Assembly (NCBI RefSeq): GCF_016907385.1
Contig: NZ_JAFBBU010000001.1
Span: forward strand, 620,001 to 684,000
From: Subtercola frigoramans
GTDB taxonomy: Bacteria; Actinomycetota; Actinomycetes; Actinomycetales; Microbacteriaceae
Length of the DNA stretch: 64,000 nucleotides
Direction: 5' to 3'
In this document: positions 7,697 to 16,299 of the stretch, one piece after another
Numbering within the stretch: the first letter of the stretch is position 1
Layout: every line of letters begins with the position of its first letter
The notes under the pieces: model-generated
The model's database searches: none
What the model was told of the DNA's origin: nothing
Seen by the model: only the letters and a program-made list of their open reading frames with translations
Position numbers and translations under genes: made by a program

Positions 7697-9100
7697 GTGA
7701 CGCGACGGCTTGAGGTGATCGGCGGGGGAGACCCCGCCGCGGTGACGGTTTCGATCAAGGCGGCCCTCGACGGCAGCGGGCCGGCGATTCTGCCGCGCGA
7801 ACGGCGCACTGACGCCGTAGTGCCGGGTCGGCGTGTCGGCTCGCTGGGCGCGATCGACGTCGCGGGCGGCTCCGGCGGCCTCGGCGAAGGCGTTCAGTTC
7901 GGCGAGTCGGCGGCAGCGGGCGACCCGCCGGATGCCAGGCCCGCAGGGGCCACGCAACCCTCTCATGCCGGACTGGCGGATGCCAGGCCTGCAGTGGGCA
8001 CACGAACCACTCCCACAGGTGTGCCGCGGGTGGTGGTTGAGGAGACAGGGCGGCCGCTGCCGGGCGAGGTGCCGAAGCGGGTCGCTCTCGTCATCGAGAC
8101 CTCGGGCACGTCGGGGGTACCCAAGCGGGTCGCACTCAGCGCCGACGCATTGCTGGCGAGCGCAGCCGCCACCGAATCCGCACTCGGCGGCGAGGGCCAG
8201 TGGGTGCTCGCACTGCCCACGCACTACATCGCGGGCATGCAGGTTCTCGTGCGCTCCATCGTCGCGGGCACGCAGCCGATCGTCATGCCCGCGGGGCACT
8301 TCACCGCCGAGGTCTTCGCATCGTTGGTCGACGAGCTGACCGCCCCGCTGAAGTTCACCTCGATCGTGCCGGCCCAGCTGGTGAGGCTGGTCGAGGCCGC
8401 CGAGGCCCAACCGGGCATTCGTGACTCGCTCAGGCGACTGGATGCCCTGCTGATCGGTGGCCAGGCCGTACCTCAGGCGCTCTTCACCCGCGCGCTGGCT
8501 CTCGGGCTGAGAGCAGTGCGAACCTACGGCTCGAGCGAGACCAGCGGTGGATGTGTCTACGACGGACGCCCCATCGGGCAGGCGGTCGCTCGGGTCACCG
8601 CGGGCGAGCTCGAACTCGGCGGACCGACGTTGGCCGAAGGATACCTCGGTGACGAAGAGCTGACACAGCAGAAGTTCTACTCCGACGCGGGCCACCGCTG
8701 GTATCGCACGGCAGACGGCGGCGACATCACCGACGGCATCGTCAGCGTCACCGGACGGCTCGACAACGTGATGATCTCGGGCGGAATCAAGGTCTCGCTC
8801 GACCGGGTTGAGCGCGCGGTGCAGTCTATTCCGGGATATGCAACTGCGATTGTCGCGGCAGTGCCGAGCGAGGCGTGGGGGCAAGCGGCGGTCGTGGTTG
8901 TCGCCCTCCCCAGCGCGGGCAGGGATAGCAGAGCACGCGATGATTCGCTTGTCACCCTTCAGGCTGCCGTGACGGCGAGTGTCGGGCGTGCGGCCGCTCC
9001 GACGCGGGTGGTGTTCATCGATACGCTGCCGACGCTGAGTTCGGGCAAGCCAGATCGTTTGGCGGTCGCGCGGATGCTCGCCGAACGCTCGGCCGAGTGA
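7697..9100 (+). CDS. menE: o-succinylbenzoate--CoA ligase
   Basis: A 467-aa member of the ANL adenylating family that activates o-succinylbenzoate with CoA. The P-loop is ETSGTSGVPKRVALS; RTYGSSETSGGCVYDG is the acyl-adenylate motif; the hinge and C-terminal catalytic region appear as WYRTADGGDI, SVTGRLDNVMISGGIKVSL and SSGKPDRLAV (catalytic Lys). The N-terminal domain is shorter than in generic acyl-CoA synthetases, as in actinobacterial MenE, and has a low-complexity insertion around residues 45-115. A GTG start follows a -10 box by six bases. Confidence 0.92.
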   Translation: MTRRLEVIGGGDPAAVTVSIKAALDGSGPAILPRERRTDAVVPGRRVGSLGAIDVAGGSGGLGEGVQFGESAAAGDPPDARPAGATQPSHAGLADARPAVGTRTTPTGVPRVVVEETGRPLPGEVPKRVALVIETSGTSGVPKRVALSADALLASAAATESALGGEGQWVLALPTHYIAGMQVLVRSIVAGTQPIVMPAGHFTAEVFASLVDELTAPLKFTSIVPAQLVRLVEAAEAQPGIRDSLRRLDALLIGGQAVPQALFTRALALGLRAVRTYGSSETSGGCVYDGRPIGQAVARVTAGELELGGPTLAEGYLGDEELTQQKFYSDAGHRWYRTADGGDITDGIVSVTGRLDNVMISGGIKVSLDRVERAVQSIPGYATAIVAAVPSEAWGQAAVVVVALPSAGRDSRARDDSLVTLQAAVTASVGRAAAPTRVVFIDTLPTLSSGKPDRLAVARMLAERSAE

Positions 9101-9152
9101 CGGGGTCAGGGCGCTGACGGGCTTCTGCAGCATCCATTCGGCCGTGCTCTCG

Positions 9153-9158
9153 TAGAAT
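9153..9158 (+). promoter_or_regulatory. -10 box of leaderless menA promoter
   Basis: TAGAAT is followed by six bases and the GTG of menA. Confidence 0.6.
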
Positions 9159-9164
9159 CTTCTG

Positions 9165-10127
9165 GTGGCACAAACCAAACGCAAGAAGTCGGGGCACCCG
9201 GCCGGTAAGAAGCAGCACTCGGCTCCGAACAAGCTCCAGAAGCCCACGGCAGCGATGTGGATCGCCGGGGCGCGCGTTCGAACGCTGCCGCTTGCGATCG
9301 CTCCTGTTGCGCTCGGTGTGGGCACCTCGACGATCATCACCGGAGGTTTCGGCACGATCAACTGGGCGCTGGCGCTTCTGAGCCTCGGTGTGGCGCTGTT
9401 CCTGCAGATCGGCGTGAACTACTCGAACGACTATTCCGACGGCGTGCGGGGCACCGACGAGTTCAGGGTCGGGCCGCAGCGACTGACGGGCTCGGGGGTG
9501 GCGAACCCGAAGCGGGTGCTTGCTGTCGCCGTCGTGTTCTTCGGCCTGGGCGCTCTCGCCGGCCTGGCGATCGTGGTAGTGACCGGCCACTACTGGCTGC
9601 TGATTCCCGGCGTCATCGCCATCGCAGCCGCGTACTTCTACACCGGGGGCAAGCGGCCCTACGGGTACTACGGCTTCGGCGAGGTCTTCGTCTTCATCTT
9701 CTTCGGTGTGGTCGCCACGGTCGGCACGACCTACATCCTCTCCGGCACGTACAACGTGGAGTCGCTGGTTGCCAGCGTGGGTGCTGGGGCCATCGCGTGT
9801 GCGGTGTTGATGGCGAACAACATCCGTGACATCGACCAGGACAAGGTGGCGAAGAAACGCACGCTCGCTGTGCTGGTCGGCAATCGTGTCGCCCGCATCG
9901 TGTACGTTCTCTTCATGCTTGTGGCCTACGTGGTCGTGGCGCTCGTCTCATGGATCTACCCGCTGGCACTGCTGGTGTTCTTCACGCTGTTGATCGCGAT
10001 TCCGGCGGCGCTGATCGTGCTCACCGGCAAGACGGCGAAGGAGTTCATCCTGGCGCTGAAGCTCACCAGTCTCGTGGGGTTGCTCTACGGGCTGGCACTT
10101 GCGAGCGTGTTCGCGTTCAGCTACTGA
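9165..10127 (+). CDS. menA: 1,4-dihydroxy-2-naphthoate polyprenyltransferase
   Basis: A 320-aa UbiA-superfamily prenyltransferase with about eight to nine helices. The first aspartate-rich motif is NYSNDYSDGVRGTD; the second is NNIRDIDQDK. It transfers the polyprenyl chain to DHNA, with loss of CO2, to give demethylmenaquinone. The basic N terminus (QTKRKKSGHPAGKKQH, residues 3-18) is cytoplasmic. Its prenyl donor would come from the polyprenyl diphosphate synthase encoded at 15083, and its product goes to MenG at 14333. The 3' end converges on the DUF4229 gene. Confidence 0.94.
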   Translation: MAQTKRKKSGHPAGKKQHSAPNKLQKPTAAMWIAGARVRTLPLAIAPVALGVGTSTIITGGFGTINWALALLSLGVALFLQIGVNYSNDYSDGVRGTDEFRVGPQRLTGSGVANPKRVLAVAVVFFGLGALAGLAIVVVTGHYWLLIPGVIAIAAAYFYTGGKRPYGYYGFGEVFVFIFFGVVATVGTTYILSGTYNVESLVASVGAGAIACAVLMANNIRDIDQDKVAKKRTLAVLVGNRVARIVYVLFMLVAYVVVALVSWIYPLALLVFFTLLIAIPAALIVLTGKTAKEFILALKLTSLVGLLYGLALASVFAFSY

Positions 10128-10131
10128 GCGT

Positions 10132-10431
10132 TCAGCTTCGGGGCGCTGGGTCGCCGTCTACGACGGCGTCTTCGTTCTCCTCATCTGAGCCAGCCTTCTC
10201 GGGTGCGCGCGCGGGCACCTTGCCTTCGCCGTGCCGTGCCTCATAGAGGCCCTGGGCAAGTTGTTCGCGGGGCTTGCGTAAGAAGATGTACGACGCACAG
10301 AGCGAGATGACGGCGGCCACGGCCGCGGCAATCCACGGTGTCATCTGCGTCAGAAGCAGGATTGCCAGCACCACAGCAAACAGGCCGACCCTGATCAGCG
10401 AGTAAACCACCCACGTTCGACTTGTCTTCAC
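10132..10431 (-). CDS. DUF4229 membrane protein
   Basis: A 99-aa protein with two transmembrane helices near the N terminus (VYSLIRVGLFAVVLAILLL and WIAAAVAAVISLCASYIFL) and an acidic C-terminal tail. The RKPREQLAQGLYEAR segment after helix 2 is typical of the DUF4229 family. Function is unknown. Its position among menaquinone genes is common in Microbacteriaceae, but co-location alone does not prove a role in quinone synthesis. The GTG start has an AGTTTA complement (TAAACT on the coding strand) six bases upstream. Confidence 0.75.
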   Translation of the reverse strand: MKTSRTWVVYSLIRVGLFAVVLAILLLTQMTPWIAAAVAAVISLCASYIFLRKPREQLAQGLYEARHGEGKVPARAPEKAGSDEENEDAVVDGDPAPRS

Positions 10432-10437
10432 TCCGAC

Positions 10438-10443
10438 AGTTTA
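10438..10443 (-). promoter_or_regulatory. -10 box of leaderless DUF4229 promoter
   Basis: On the minus strand TAAACT precedes the GTG start by six bases. Confidence 0.55.
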
Positions 10444-10520
10444 TCGAAGCCGTTCTGGGCGCTTGCCGCACGTCTCCCACAGACACAGCAAACAGAAGGT
10501 TTGGCAGTTGTGCCAGGGCG

Positions 10521-10526
10521 TATGGT
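10521..10526 (+). promoter_or_regulatory. -10 box of leaderless promoter for the PLDc_N gene and menD
   Basis: TATGGT is followed by six bases and ATG at 10533. Confidence 0.5.
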
Positions 10527-10532
10527 TTGACT

Positions 10533-10898
10533 ATGGCTCGTCTCTTGGTTGGTCTCGTCGCAGTGGCGGTGGCTTTCTCTGTGTACGCGCTCGTGGACTG
10601 CCTTCTGTTCGCCCGAGCGCGTGTGCGAGGGTTGCCCAAGCTGGTGTGGGTCTTCATCGTGCTCCTTTTCCCCGTCATTGGAGCCGTGCTCTGGTTCCTC
10701 ATCGGCCGAGGCCGAAAGAATCCCCGGCTACAGCCCGTCTACCGCACAGTGGGTCCAGACGATGACCCCGACTTCCTCGGCAACCTCCGCGCAGAACCGG
10801 TCACCGATGCGCAGCTCCGCGAACTCGAGCAGCAACTCGCCGAGGTCGACGACGACCCCGACGCAGGGAGAGCCGACACCGGCAGATCCGAGCGTTGA
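10533..10898 (+). CDS. PLDc_N-domain membrane protein
   Basis: A 121-aa protein with two helices: MARLLVGLVAVAVAFSVYAL at the start, then KLVWVFIVLLFPVIGAVLWF followed by LIGRGR. This is the phospholipase D nuclease N-terminal (PLDc_N) membrane domain without any catalytic HKD module, so no enzymatic activity is implied. The C-terminal half is charged, with a short amphipathic stretch (LRELEQQLAEVDDD). An in-frame start further upstream exists, but ATG 10533 has the leaderless spacing and puts the helix at the N terminus. The stop overlaps the menD TTG start, so the two are probably co-translated. Confidence 0.75.
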   Translation: MARLLVGLVAVAVAFSVYALVDCLLFARARVRGLPKLVWVFIVLLFPVIGAVLWFLIGRGRKNPRLQPVYRTVGPDDDPDFLGNLRAEPVTDAQLRELEQQLAEVDDDPDAGRADTGRSER

Positions 10899-12859
10899 CT
10901 GCCGCTCACATCTCCACGGGTAGCCCCGCTGCCGATTTCTCGCTCGCTCTCCTGCAGGAGTTCCATCGACTCGGGGTGACCGACGCTGTTCTCTCTCCGG
11001 GTTCGCGCTCACAGGGGCTGGCTCTCGCGCTCGCCGAATTCGATCGGGCGAGCCTCATCGACCTCCAGGTGCGTATCGACGAACGCACCTCGGGCTTCAC
11101 TGCCCTGGGCCTCGCTGTCGAGACCGGCCAGCCTGCACTCGTCGTCACCACCTCCGGCACGGCTGTCGCAAACCTGCTCCCCGCGGTGCTGGAGGCCAGC
11201 CACTCAAGCGTGCCGATGCTCGTGCTGAGCTCTGACCGCCCCGCTGAACTGCGCGGTACCGGCGGCAACCAGACCACCTGGCAGCCGGGCATCTTCGGGC
11301 GCTTCGTCAGGCACACCATCGATGTCGGTGCGCCGAGCGGGCGCGCAGGCGAACCTTCTCGTGCAATCACTATCGCCCGGGAGGCCTACGAAGCGGCGGT
11401 GGGTATGCACAGCGGGCGCCCAGGCCCTGTCCACGTCAACCTGCAGTTCCGTGAACCACTCTCGGCGTCGGTCCCCGACCTGGTTTCGAACCCCCTCGCA
11501 TTCGCTGGTGGGCCGTCTCAGGCCGGTGAGATCGCGCAGGGAAAAGAACCTTCGGGTGACGCCGATCACTCAGATCGCCAGACCACTGCGCGCGACGCGC
11601 CCAGCGCCGCGCTCCTCGCACCCCTCGAGCTTGCTCGCGGCCCCCGCACCATCGTCATCGCGGGCCACGGAGGAGGCCGAGCCGCCGAGCAGCTTGCCCA
11701 CGAAGGCGGATGGCCGCTGGTCGCCGAGCCGTCGAGCGGATCCCGATTCGGGCGAAACCTCGTGGTCGCCTACCGTGAGCTGCTGAACGACCCCGATTTC
11801 GGCGGCAGGGTCGAGCGAGCGATCGTGTTCGGCCACCCGACTCTCTCGCGGGAGGTCCCCGTTCTCTCGCTCCGGGAGGGCGTCGAGACCATTGTCGTCA
11901 CACCCGACGCCAGCGCTCACCTCGCCGCCGCAGAGGAGTTCACTCGCGCCCGGCACGATGCCAGTGCAGGCGAGAACGTCGATCCCCGTGCTGTATTCCG
12001 ACGCAGAGCAGTGACCGACGACGCGATCGGTCTCTACAACCCCGGCCACAGGGTGTCCCAGTTCGCCACCACGGTGACGGTCGCAACCGATCCGACGGCG
12101 GGCGGCAGTATTCCGTCGTCCGGCACTCCTTCGGCGGGCGGCACCGCTCCGGATGATCGTGACTGGCTCCGCTCGTGGGTGCTCGCGAACCGGGCCATCG
12201 TCGCGTCCCAGCTCGACGAGGTCGCTCCGCCGAACCCCGACGACGCCCGCTCTCCCGACATCGCCGTACGCCGCGACTACCGACTGGCCGAACTGGCAGC
12301 TCTGCGCGCCCCGATCACGAGGCGCGTGCTCGCGCTGGCGCTCTGGCAGGCGACCTGGCCACATGACCGGCTCGTGCTCGGTGCTTCACGACTCATCCGC
12401 GATCTCGACCGGGTCGTACCGGGCAAGAACATCCGCGTGCACTCCAACCGAGGGCTCGCCGGAATCGACGGCACGATTGCCACGGCGATCGGCATTGCTC
12501 TCGCAAGCCAGCGCGGCCCAGACTCTGTCGGCGTCACCCGGCTGCTGCTGGGTGACCTCACCCTCCTCCACGATGTGGGGAGCATGCTGCTCGGTGTGGG
12601 GGAGCGGCGGCCGCGCATCCAGCTCGTCGTCGCGAACGACGGGGGTGGCACGATCTTCGACACGCTCGAAGTTGCCGACACCGCCAGCCGCGCGGCATTC
12701 GACCGGGTGATGTTCACCCCGCAGGCCGTCGATATCGCCTCCCTCGCGAAGGCGTACGGTTGGGCCTACTCGAGCGTGACGACCCGAACCGAACTCGACA
12801 GCGCACTGACGGCACCGGTCTCAGGCCCCGCGATCGTCGAGGTCCGTCTGCCCCGATGA
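10895..12859 (+). CDS. menD: SEPHCHC synthase (2-succinyl-5-enolpyruvyl-6-hydroxy-3-cyclohexene-1-carboxylate synthase)
   Basis: A 654-aa thiamine-diphosphate enzyme making the first committed menaquinone intermediate from isochorismate and 2-oxoglutarate. The N-terminal domain has VLSPGSRSQGLALALAE and IDERTSGFTALGLA (with the activating Glu). The C-terminal ThDP/Mg site is LLLGDLTLLHDVGSM with VVANDGGGTIFDTL. It is longer than most MenD proteins because of two linker stretches rich in Gly, Asp and Pro (about residues 205-240 and 385-425). The start is a TTG overlapping the previous stop (TTGA); no nearby ATG or GTG suits the N terminus. Confidence 0.93.
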   Translation: MTAAHISTGSPAADFSLALLQEFHRLGVTDAVLSPGSRSQGLALALAEFDRASLIDLQVRIDERTSGFTALGLAVETGQPALVVTTSGTAVANLLPAVLEASHSSVPMLVLSSDRPAELRGTGGNQTTWQPGIFGRFVRHTIDVGAPSGRAGEPSRAITIAREAYEAAVGMHSGRPGPVHVNLQFREPLSASVPDLVSNPLAFAGGPSQAGEIAQGKEPSGDADHSDRQTTARDAPSAALLAPLELARGPRTIVIAGHGGGRAAEQLAHEGGWPLVAEPSSGSRFGRNLVVAYRELLNDPDFGGRVERAIVFGHPTLSREVPVLSLREGVETIVVTPDASAHLAAAEEFTRARHDASAGENVDPRAVFRRRAVTDDAIGLYNPGHRVSQFATTVTVATDPTAGGSIPSSGTPSAGGTAPDDRDWLRSWVLANRAIVASQLDEVAPPNPDDARSPDIAVRRDYRLAELAALRAPITRRVLALALWQATWPHDRLVLGASRLIRDLDRVVPGKNIRVHSNRGLAGIDGTIATAIGIALASQRGPDSVGVTRLLLGDLTLLHDVGSMLLGVGERRPRIQLVVANDGGGTIFDTLEVADTASRAAFDRVMFTPQAVDIASLAKAYGWAYSSVTTRTELDSALTAPVSGPAIVEVRLPR

Positions 12860-12965
12860 CAGGAGGACGGCAGCCTGGGTGGACCCTCCAACACCGGCAG
12901 CGATCATCCTGCGCGCACCTCACGTCAGTCCGGCGGCGCCCCAGCCCACACTGTGGCCGTGCGGA

Positions 12966-14228
12966 CTACCCGAATGCCTCGACGATGGGCCGGAACTTCA
13001 TGCGCGTCTCGAGGAACTCGTGTTCGGGCTGCGACTCGGCGACGATGCCCGCGCCGGCGTAGGCCGTGATGTCTCCGTTGCCGGCGACCTGGGCGCAGCG
13101 CAGTGCAACGGCCCACTCGCCGTCGCCATCGGCCCCGACCCACCCGACCGGGCCAGCGTAGCGACCACGGTCGAAGGGTTCGAGTTCGCCGATGAGCCGC
13201 AGGGCATCCGGAGTTGGTGTGCCGGCAACCGCCGCAGTGGGGTGAAGCGAGGCGATCAGGTCGAGCGACGTCGAGCCGTCGCTCAGCGCACCTTCGACGT
13301 CGCTGGCGAGGTGCCAGAGGTTCGGAAGTTTGAGGGTGAACGGAATCTCGCTCGTGATGAGCGTTCGGCTGTGTGGCGATAGGGCCGTGAGCACGCTGGC
13401 CACGGCGAAGCGGTGTTCGTCGAGGTCTTTGGCGCTCGTGGCGAGGGCGACGGCCTGGTCGTGGTCTGCTTCGGCGTCACGCCCGCGCGAGATCGTGCCG
13501 GCCAGCACGCGGGCCGACACGGTGCCGTGATCGACCCGCACCAGCGTCTCAGGGCTCGAGCCGATGAGGCCGTCGACCGCGAACGTCCAGCAGTCGGGGT
13601 AGCCCAAGGCGAGGTCTGTGATGACCCGGCGCAGGTCAGCACCCTCCGGCAAGTGCCCGACGAGGTCGCGCGCGAGAACCACCTTCTCGAGGTCACCGGC
13701 GAGAATGTGCGCCACGGCCTTCTCGACGGCGTCGCGATAGCTGTCGGGCTTCGACGCACCGGGCAGCAGCGAAATGCGGTATTCCTCGCCGAGCTGCCTC
13801 CCGGCAGGCAGCGATGGATGATCGCCCGGCACGGTCTCGCCCGGCTGGAGTACGGTCACCTTCGTCACCCAGAACTGCCCGTCGCGCTTGCCGATGATCA
13901 ACCGCGGAACGATGAGCACACTCGGCAGGGCCGAGTCTCCGGCGAAGGCGAAGGCCCCGAAGGCGATGAGCCCGGTGCCAGGAGAGCCGAGCGGGTTGAC
14001 CACTGTCGCCGCATCGGCGACCTCGCGCCAGCGCGCGCACGCGTCGACGATTCGCGATTCGCCCGAGAATTCCAGACGGAGCGCGGTGCCGATGCCCGCC
14101 ATGCCCTGGCCCTTGCGGATCCAGAGCAGGGGGTCTCGCGAATCGATCAGCGGAATCAGGAGCCGGATGTCGCCCACGGGGAGTGTTTCGACGTACAGCC
14201 GGGGTGTGTGCGGCGCGGAATCAGTCAC
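12966..14228 (-). CDS. menF: isochorismate synthase
   Basis: A 420-aa chorismate-binding enzyme that converts chorismate to isochorismate, the substrate of MenD. Conserved blocks run in order: EKVVLARDL, GSSPETLVRVD, AGTISRGRDAEAD, DEHRFAVASV, LHPTAAVAGTPTPDAL and GRYAGPVGWVGADGDGEWAV, then ALRCAQV. It has no glutamine amidotransferase part, so anthranilate synthase is excluded; salicylate synthase remains a formal alternative but the menaquinone context argues against it. It is divergent from menG with both starts leaderless: its GTG has TAGGGT six bases upstream. Confidence 0.92.
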   Translation of the reverse strand: MTDSAPHTPRLYVETLPVGDIRLLIPLIDSRDPLLWIRKGQGMAGIGTALRLEFSGESRIVDACARWREVADAATVVNPLGSPGTGLIAFGAFAFAGDSALPSVLIVPRLIIGKRDGQFWVTKVTVLQPGETVPGDHPSLPAGRQLGEEYRISLLPGASKPDSYRDAVEKAVAHILAGDLEKVVLARDLVGHLPEGADLRRVITDLALGYPDCWTFAVDGLIGSSPETLVRVDHGTVSARVLAGTISRGRDAEADHDQAVALATSAKDLDEHRFAVASVLTALSPHSRTLITSEIPFTLKLPNLWHLASDVEGALSDGSTSLDLIASLHPTAAVAGTPTPDALRLIGELEPFDRGRYAGPVGWVGADGDGEWAVALRCAQVAGNGDITAYAGAGIVAESQPEHEFLETRMKFRPIVEAFG

Positions 14229-14234
14229 AAAGCA

Positions 14235-14240
14235 ACCCTA
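14235..14240 (-). promoter_or_regulatory. -10 box of leaderless menF promoter
   Basis: On the minus strand TAGGGT is followed by six bases and the GTG of menF. It faces the menG promoter across an interval of about 100 bases. Confidence 0.6.
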
Positions 14241-14320
14241 CGCCGCAGCCTGCGGGTTGGGTCGCCTGTGCTCCGGCACGAGCATCCTGTGCGTTTCCCG
14301 AGAGCACTGATACAGCGAAC

Positions 14321-14326
14321 TAAACT
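14321..14326 (+). promoter_or_regulatory. -10 box of leaderless menG promoter
   Basis: TAAACT is followed by six bases and the GTG of menG. Confidence 0.6.
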
Positions 14327-14332
14327 TGGAAG

Positions 14333-15073
14333 GTGTCCAAGGCCGACCTCAGTAAACAACCCGCGCAGGTTTCTGCGATGTTCGACGATGTGTCGACCCA
14401 CTACGACCGCACCAACAACGTGCTCTCGGCGGGTAACGATGTGCTCTGGCGCATCGCGACGACTAAGGCTGTCTCCCCGAGGCCGGGTGAGCGCATTCTC
14501 GACCTCGCAGCCGGCACAGGCACGTCGAGTGCGTCTCTCGCCAGGCCCGTGAAGAACGGGGTCGGCGGTGCCCACGTCGTTGCGGCCGATTTCTCGCCGG
14601 GAATGATCGAGGTCGGCAAGCGCCAGCAGGCGGGGAACCCGAACATCGAGTTCCTGGTGGCCGACGGAATGCAGCTGCCGTTCGGTGACAATGAGTTCGA
14701 TGCCGTCACCATCTCGTTCGGGCTCCGAAACATCGTGGACCCGCGAGTGGCGCTCGCCGAGCTCTATCGGGTGACGAAACCCGGCGGGCGAATCGTGATC
14801 TGTGAGTTCAGCACGCCGCCGTTCACACCGATCAGGGTCGGCTATTCGACGTATCTGCAGCGAGTGATGCCTGCTGTGGCCCGGTTCGCCAGCTCGAACC
14901 CTGCCGCCTACATCTACCTCGCCGAGTCGATCAAGGACTGGCCGAACCAGTCCACGCTCAGCCGGTGGCTTTCGGAGACCGGTTTCCAGCAGGTCGGCTA
15001 CCGAAACCTGACCTTCGGCATCGTGGCGCTGCACCGCGGTGTGAAGCCCTCGACCCCGCAGCCGACTCAGTAG
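14333..15073 (+). CDS. menG: demethylmenaquinone methyltransferase
   Basis: A 246-aa class I SAM methyltransferase of the UbiE/MenG family, catalysing the last step of menaquinone synthesis. It has the family opening VSAMFDDVSTHYDRTNNVLS, SAM motif I ILDLAAGTGTSSASLA, and the UbiE signature block AVTISFGLRNIVDPRVALAE. The C terminus NLTFGIVALHRGVKP is also typical. It forms a run with the polyprenyl synthase gene nine bases downstream, which has its own -10 box. Confidence 0.94.
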   Translation: MSKADLSKQPAQVSAMFDDVSTHYDRTNNVLSAGNDVLWRIATTKAVSPRPGERILDLAAGTGTSSASLARPVKNGVGGAHVVAADFSPGMIEVGKRQQAGNPNIEFLVADGMQLPFGDNEFDAVTISFGLRNIVDPRVALAELYRVTKPGGRIVICEFSTPPFTPIRVGYSTYLQRVMPAVARFASSNPAAYIYLAESIKDWPNQSTLSRWLSETGFQQVGYRNLTFGIVALHRGVKPSTPQPTQ

Positions 15074-15076
15074 GCT
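15071..15076 (+). promoter_or_regulatory. -10 box of leaderless prenyl synthase promoter
   Basis: TAGGCT overlaps the menG stop codon region and lies six bases before the GTG at 15083. Confidence 0.55.
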
Positions 15077-15082
15077 TGACAC

Positions 15083-16183
15083 GTGAAGCCGACGAACCGC
15101 TCCGCGGACATTTTCTGGGGCGCCAACCCCTCCAAGGGGGCCAGGCGTAGCCAGCCCCAGGCGGCCTCGCTCTCGCTGGCCGAACGACTCTTCTCCACTG
15201 CAGACGACCGCAAGGCCTACCGCGCGGTCGAGGAGGGCATCGAACGCCTCGAGAAGAATCTCGTCACCGAGACGGCCTTCCACGATGGCATGGCCGAGGT
15301 GTCGGCCCGGTATCTGCTCGACGCCGGCGGCAAACGTGTGCGCCCGCTCCTGGCGTTTCTGACCGCCCAGCTCGGTGACGGTGTCACCGACGACGTGATC
15401 ACCGCAGCAACCTCGATCGAACTCATTCACCTCGCCTCGCTCTACCACGACGATGTGATGGATGAAGCGGAGCAGCGTCGAGGCGTGCCCACCGCCCACA
15501 CGGTGTGGAGCAACTCCATCGCGATTCTCACCGGTGACCTGTTGTTCGCCCGCGCGAGCAAGTTGCTGTCGATTCTCGGCGAGAGGGCCATCCGCCTGCA
15601 GGCCGACACCTTCGAGCGTCTGTGCCTCGGGCAGCTGCACGAGACGGTCGGGCCACGCCCGGGTGAGGACCCCATCGAGCACTATCTCCAGGTGCTCGCC
15701 GACAAGACGGGTTCGCTCATCGCTGCGTCTGCGCAGCTCGGAGTGCTCGTGTCGAATGCGCCAGAGGCGTACCAGCAGGCCGTCTTCGACTTCGGGGAGA
15801 AGATCGGCATCGCCTTCCAGCTCGTCGACGACGTCATCGACCTGGCTCCTCCGAGTGATGAGACGGGCAAGACGGCCGGCACAGACATCCGTGCGGGTGT
15901 TGTCACGCTTCCCCTGCTGTACCTGCAGCGAGACGCGCCAACAGACCCGACGACCGCTGCGCTCCTTCGCCGGCTCGACCCTGACCTCATCGCCGCCACT
16001 CCTGACGCCGAGGTCGACGCGCTGATCGCCGAACTCCGAGCTCACCCCGTCACGGCTGAGACCATCGTCGAATCCCGCCGATGGGCCGATGACGCCGTCG
16101 CCGCGCTCGCACCCCTCCCCGACGGCACGATCAAGAAGACGCTCGTCAAGTTCGCCGCCACCATGGTCGAACGCAGTAGTTAG
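15083..16183 (+). CDS. long-chain polyprenyl diphosphate synthase
   Basis: A 366-aa trans-isoprenyl diphosphate synthase. The first aspartate-rich motif is LYHDDVMDEAEQRRG, preceded by GGKRVRPLLAFL; the second is FQLVDDVIDLAPPSDETGK. It condenses isopentenyl diphosphate into the side chain used by MenA. Chain length cannot be read with certainty; actinobacterial homologues next to menG usually make octa- or nonaprenyl diphosphate. About 25 extra N-terminal residues (TNRSADIFWGANPSK) precede the fold. A REP-like inverted pair follows the stop. Confidence 0.9.
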   Translation: MKPTNRSADIFWGANPSKGARRSQPQAASLSLAERLFSTADDRKAYRAVEEGIERLEKNLVTETAFHDGMAEVSARYLLDAGGKRVRPLLAFLTAQLGDGVTDDVITAATSIELIHLASLYHDDVMDEAEQRRGVPTAHTVWSNSIAILTGDLLFARASKLLSILGERAIRLQADTFERLCLGQLHETVGPRPGEDPIEHYLQVLADKTGSLIAASAQLGVLVSNAPEAYQQAVFDFGEKIGIAFQLVDDVIDLAPPSDETGKTAGTDIRAGVVTLPLLYLQRDAPTDPTTAALLRRLDPDLIAATPDAEVDALIAELRAHPVTAETIVESRRWADDAVAALAPLPDGTIKKTLVKFAATMVERSS

Positions 16184-16191
16184 AACTCCGC

Positions 16192-16276
16192 GCTGGTCGA
16201 GTGGCGGCGTTGCCGCGCATCGTATCCGGCTGCTCCATTGGTTTCGATACGCTGCTGTGCAGCTACTCGACCAGCG
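16192..16276. repeat. inverted pair of REP-like elements
   Basis: Two copies face each other: CGCTGGTCGAGTGGC... (16192-16227) and GGTTTCGATACG...CTACTCGACCAGCG (16240-16276). The outer 15 bases are complementary with one mismatch, so the whole can fold into a cruciform or terminator-like stem between the prenyl synthase and the reductase gene. Confidence 0.75.
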
Positions 16277-16299
16277 ACAATGTTAGGAACGTAACCCTC

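Noticed and set aside
7466..9361. 631-codon open frame on the minus strand
   Set aside because: Antisense to menE and the menB-menE hairpins; low-complexity peptide without recognisable domains.
14225..16045. 606-codon open frame on the minus strand
   Set aside because: It lies antisense to menG and the polyprenyl synthase gene, both with intact family motifs, and its peptide is Arg/Gly/Asp-rich without any domain. It is a GC-rich shadow frame.
16201..16299. N-terminal extension of the ferredoxin reductase from an upstream in-frame start
   Set aside because: The extra codons fall in the REP-like pair and do not resemble the family; ATG 16300 directly precedes the FAD-binding strand.
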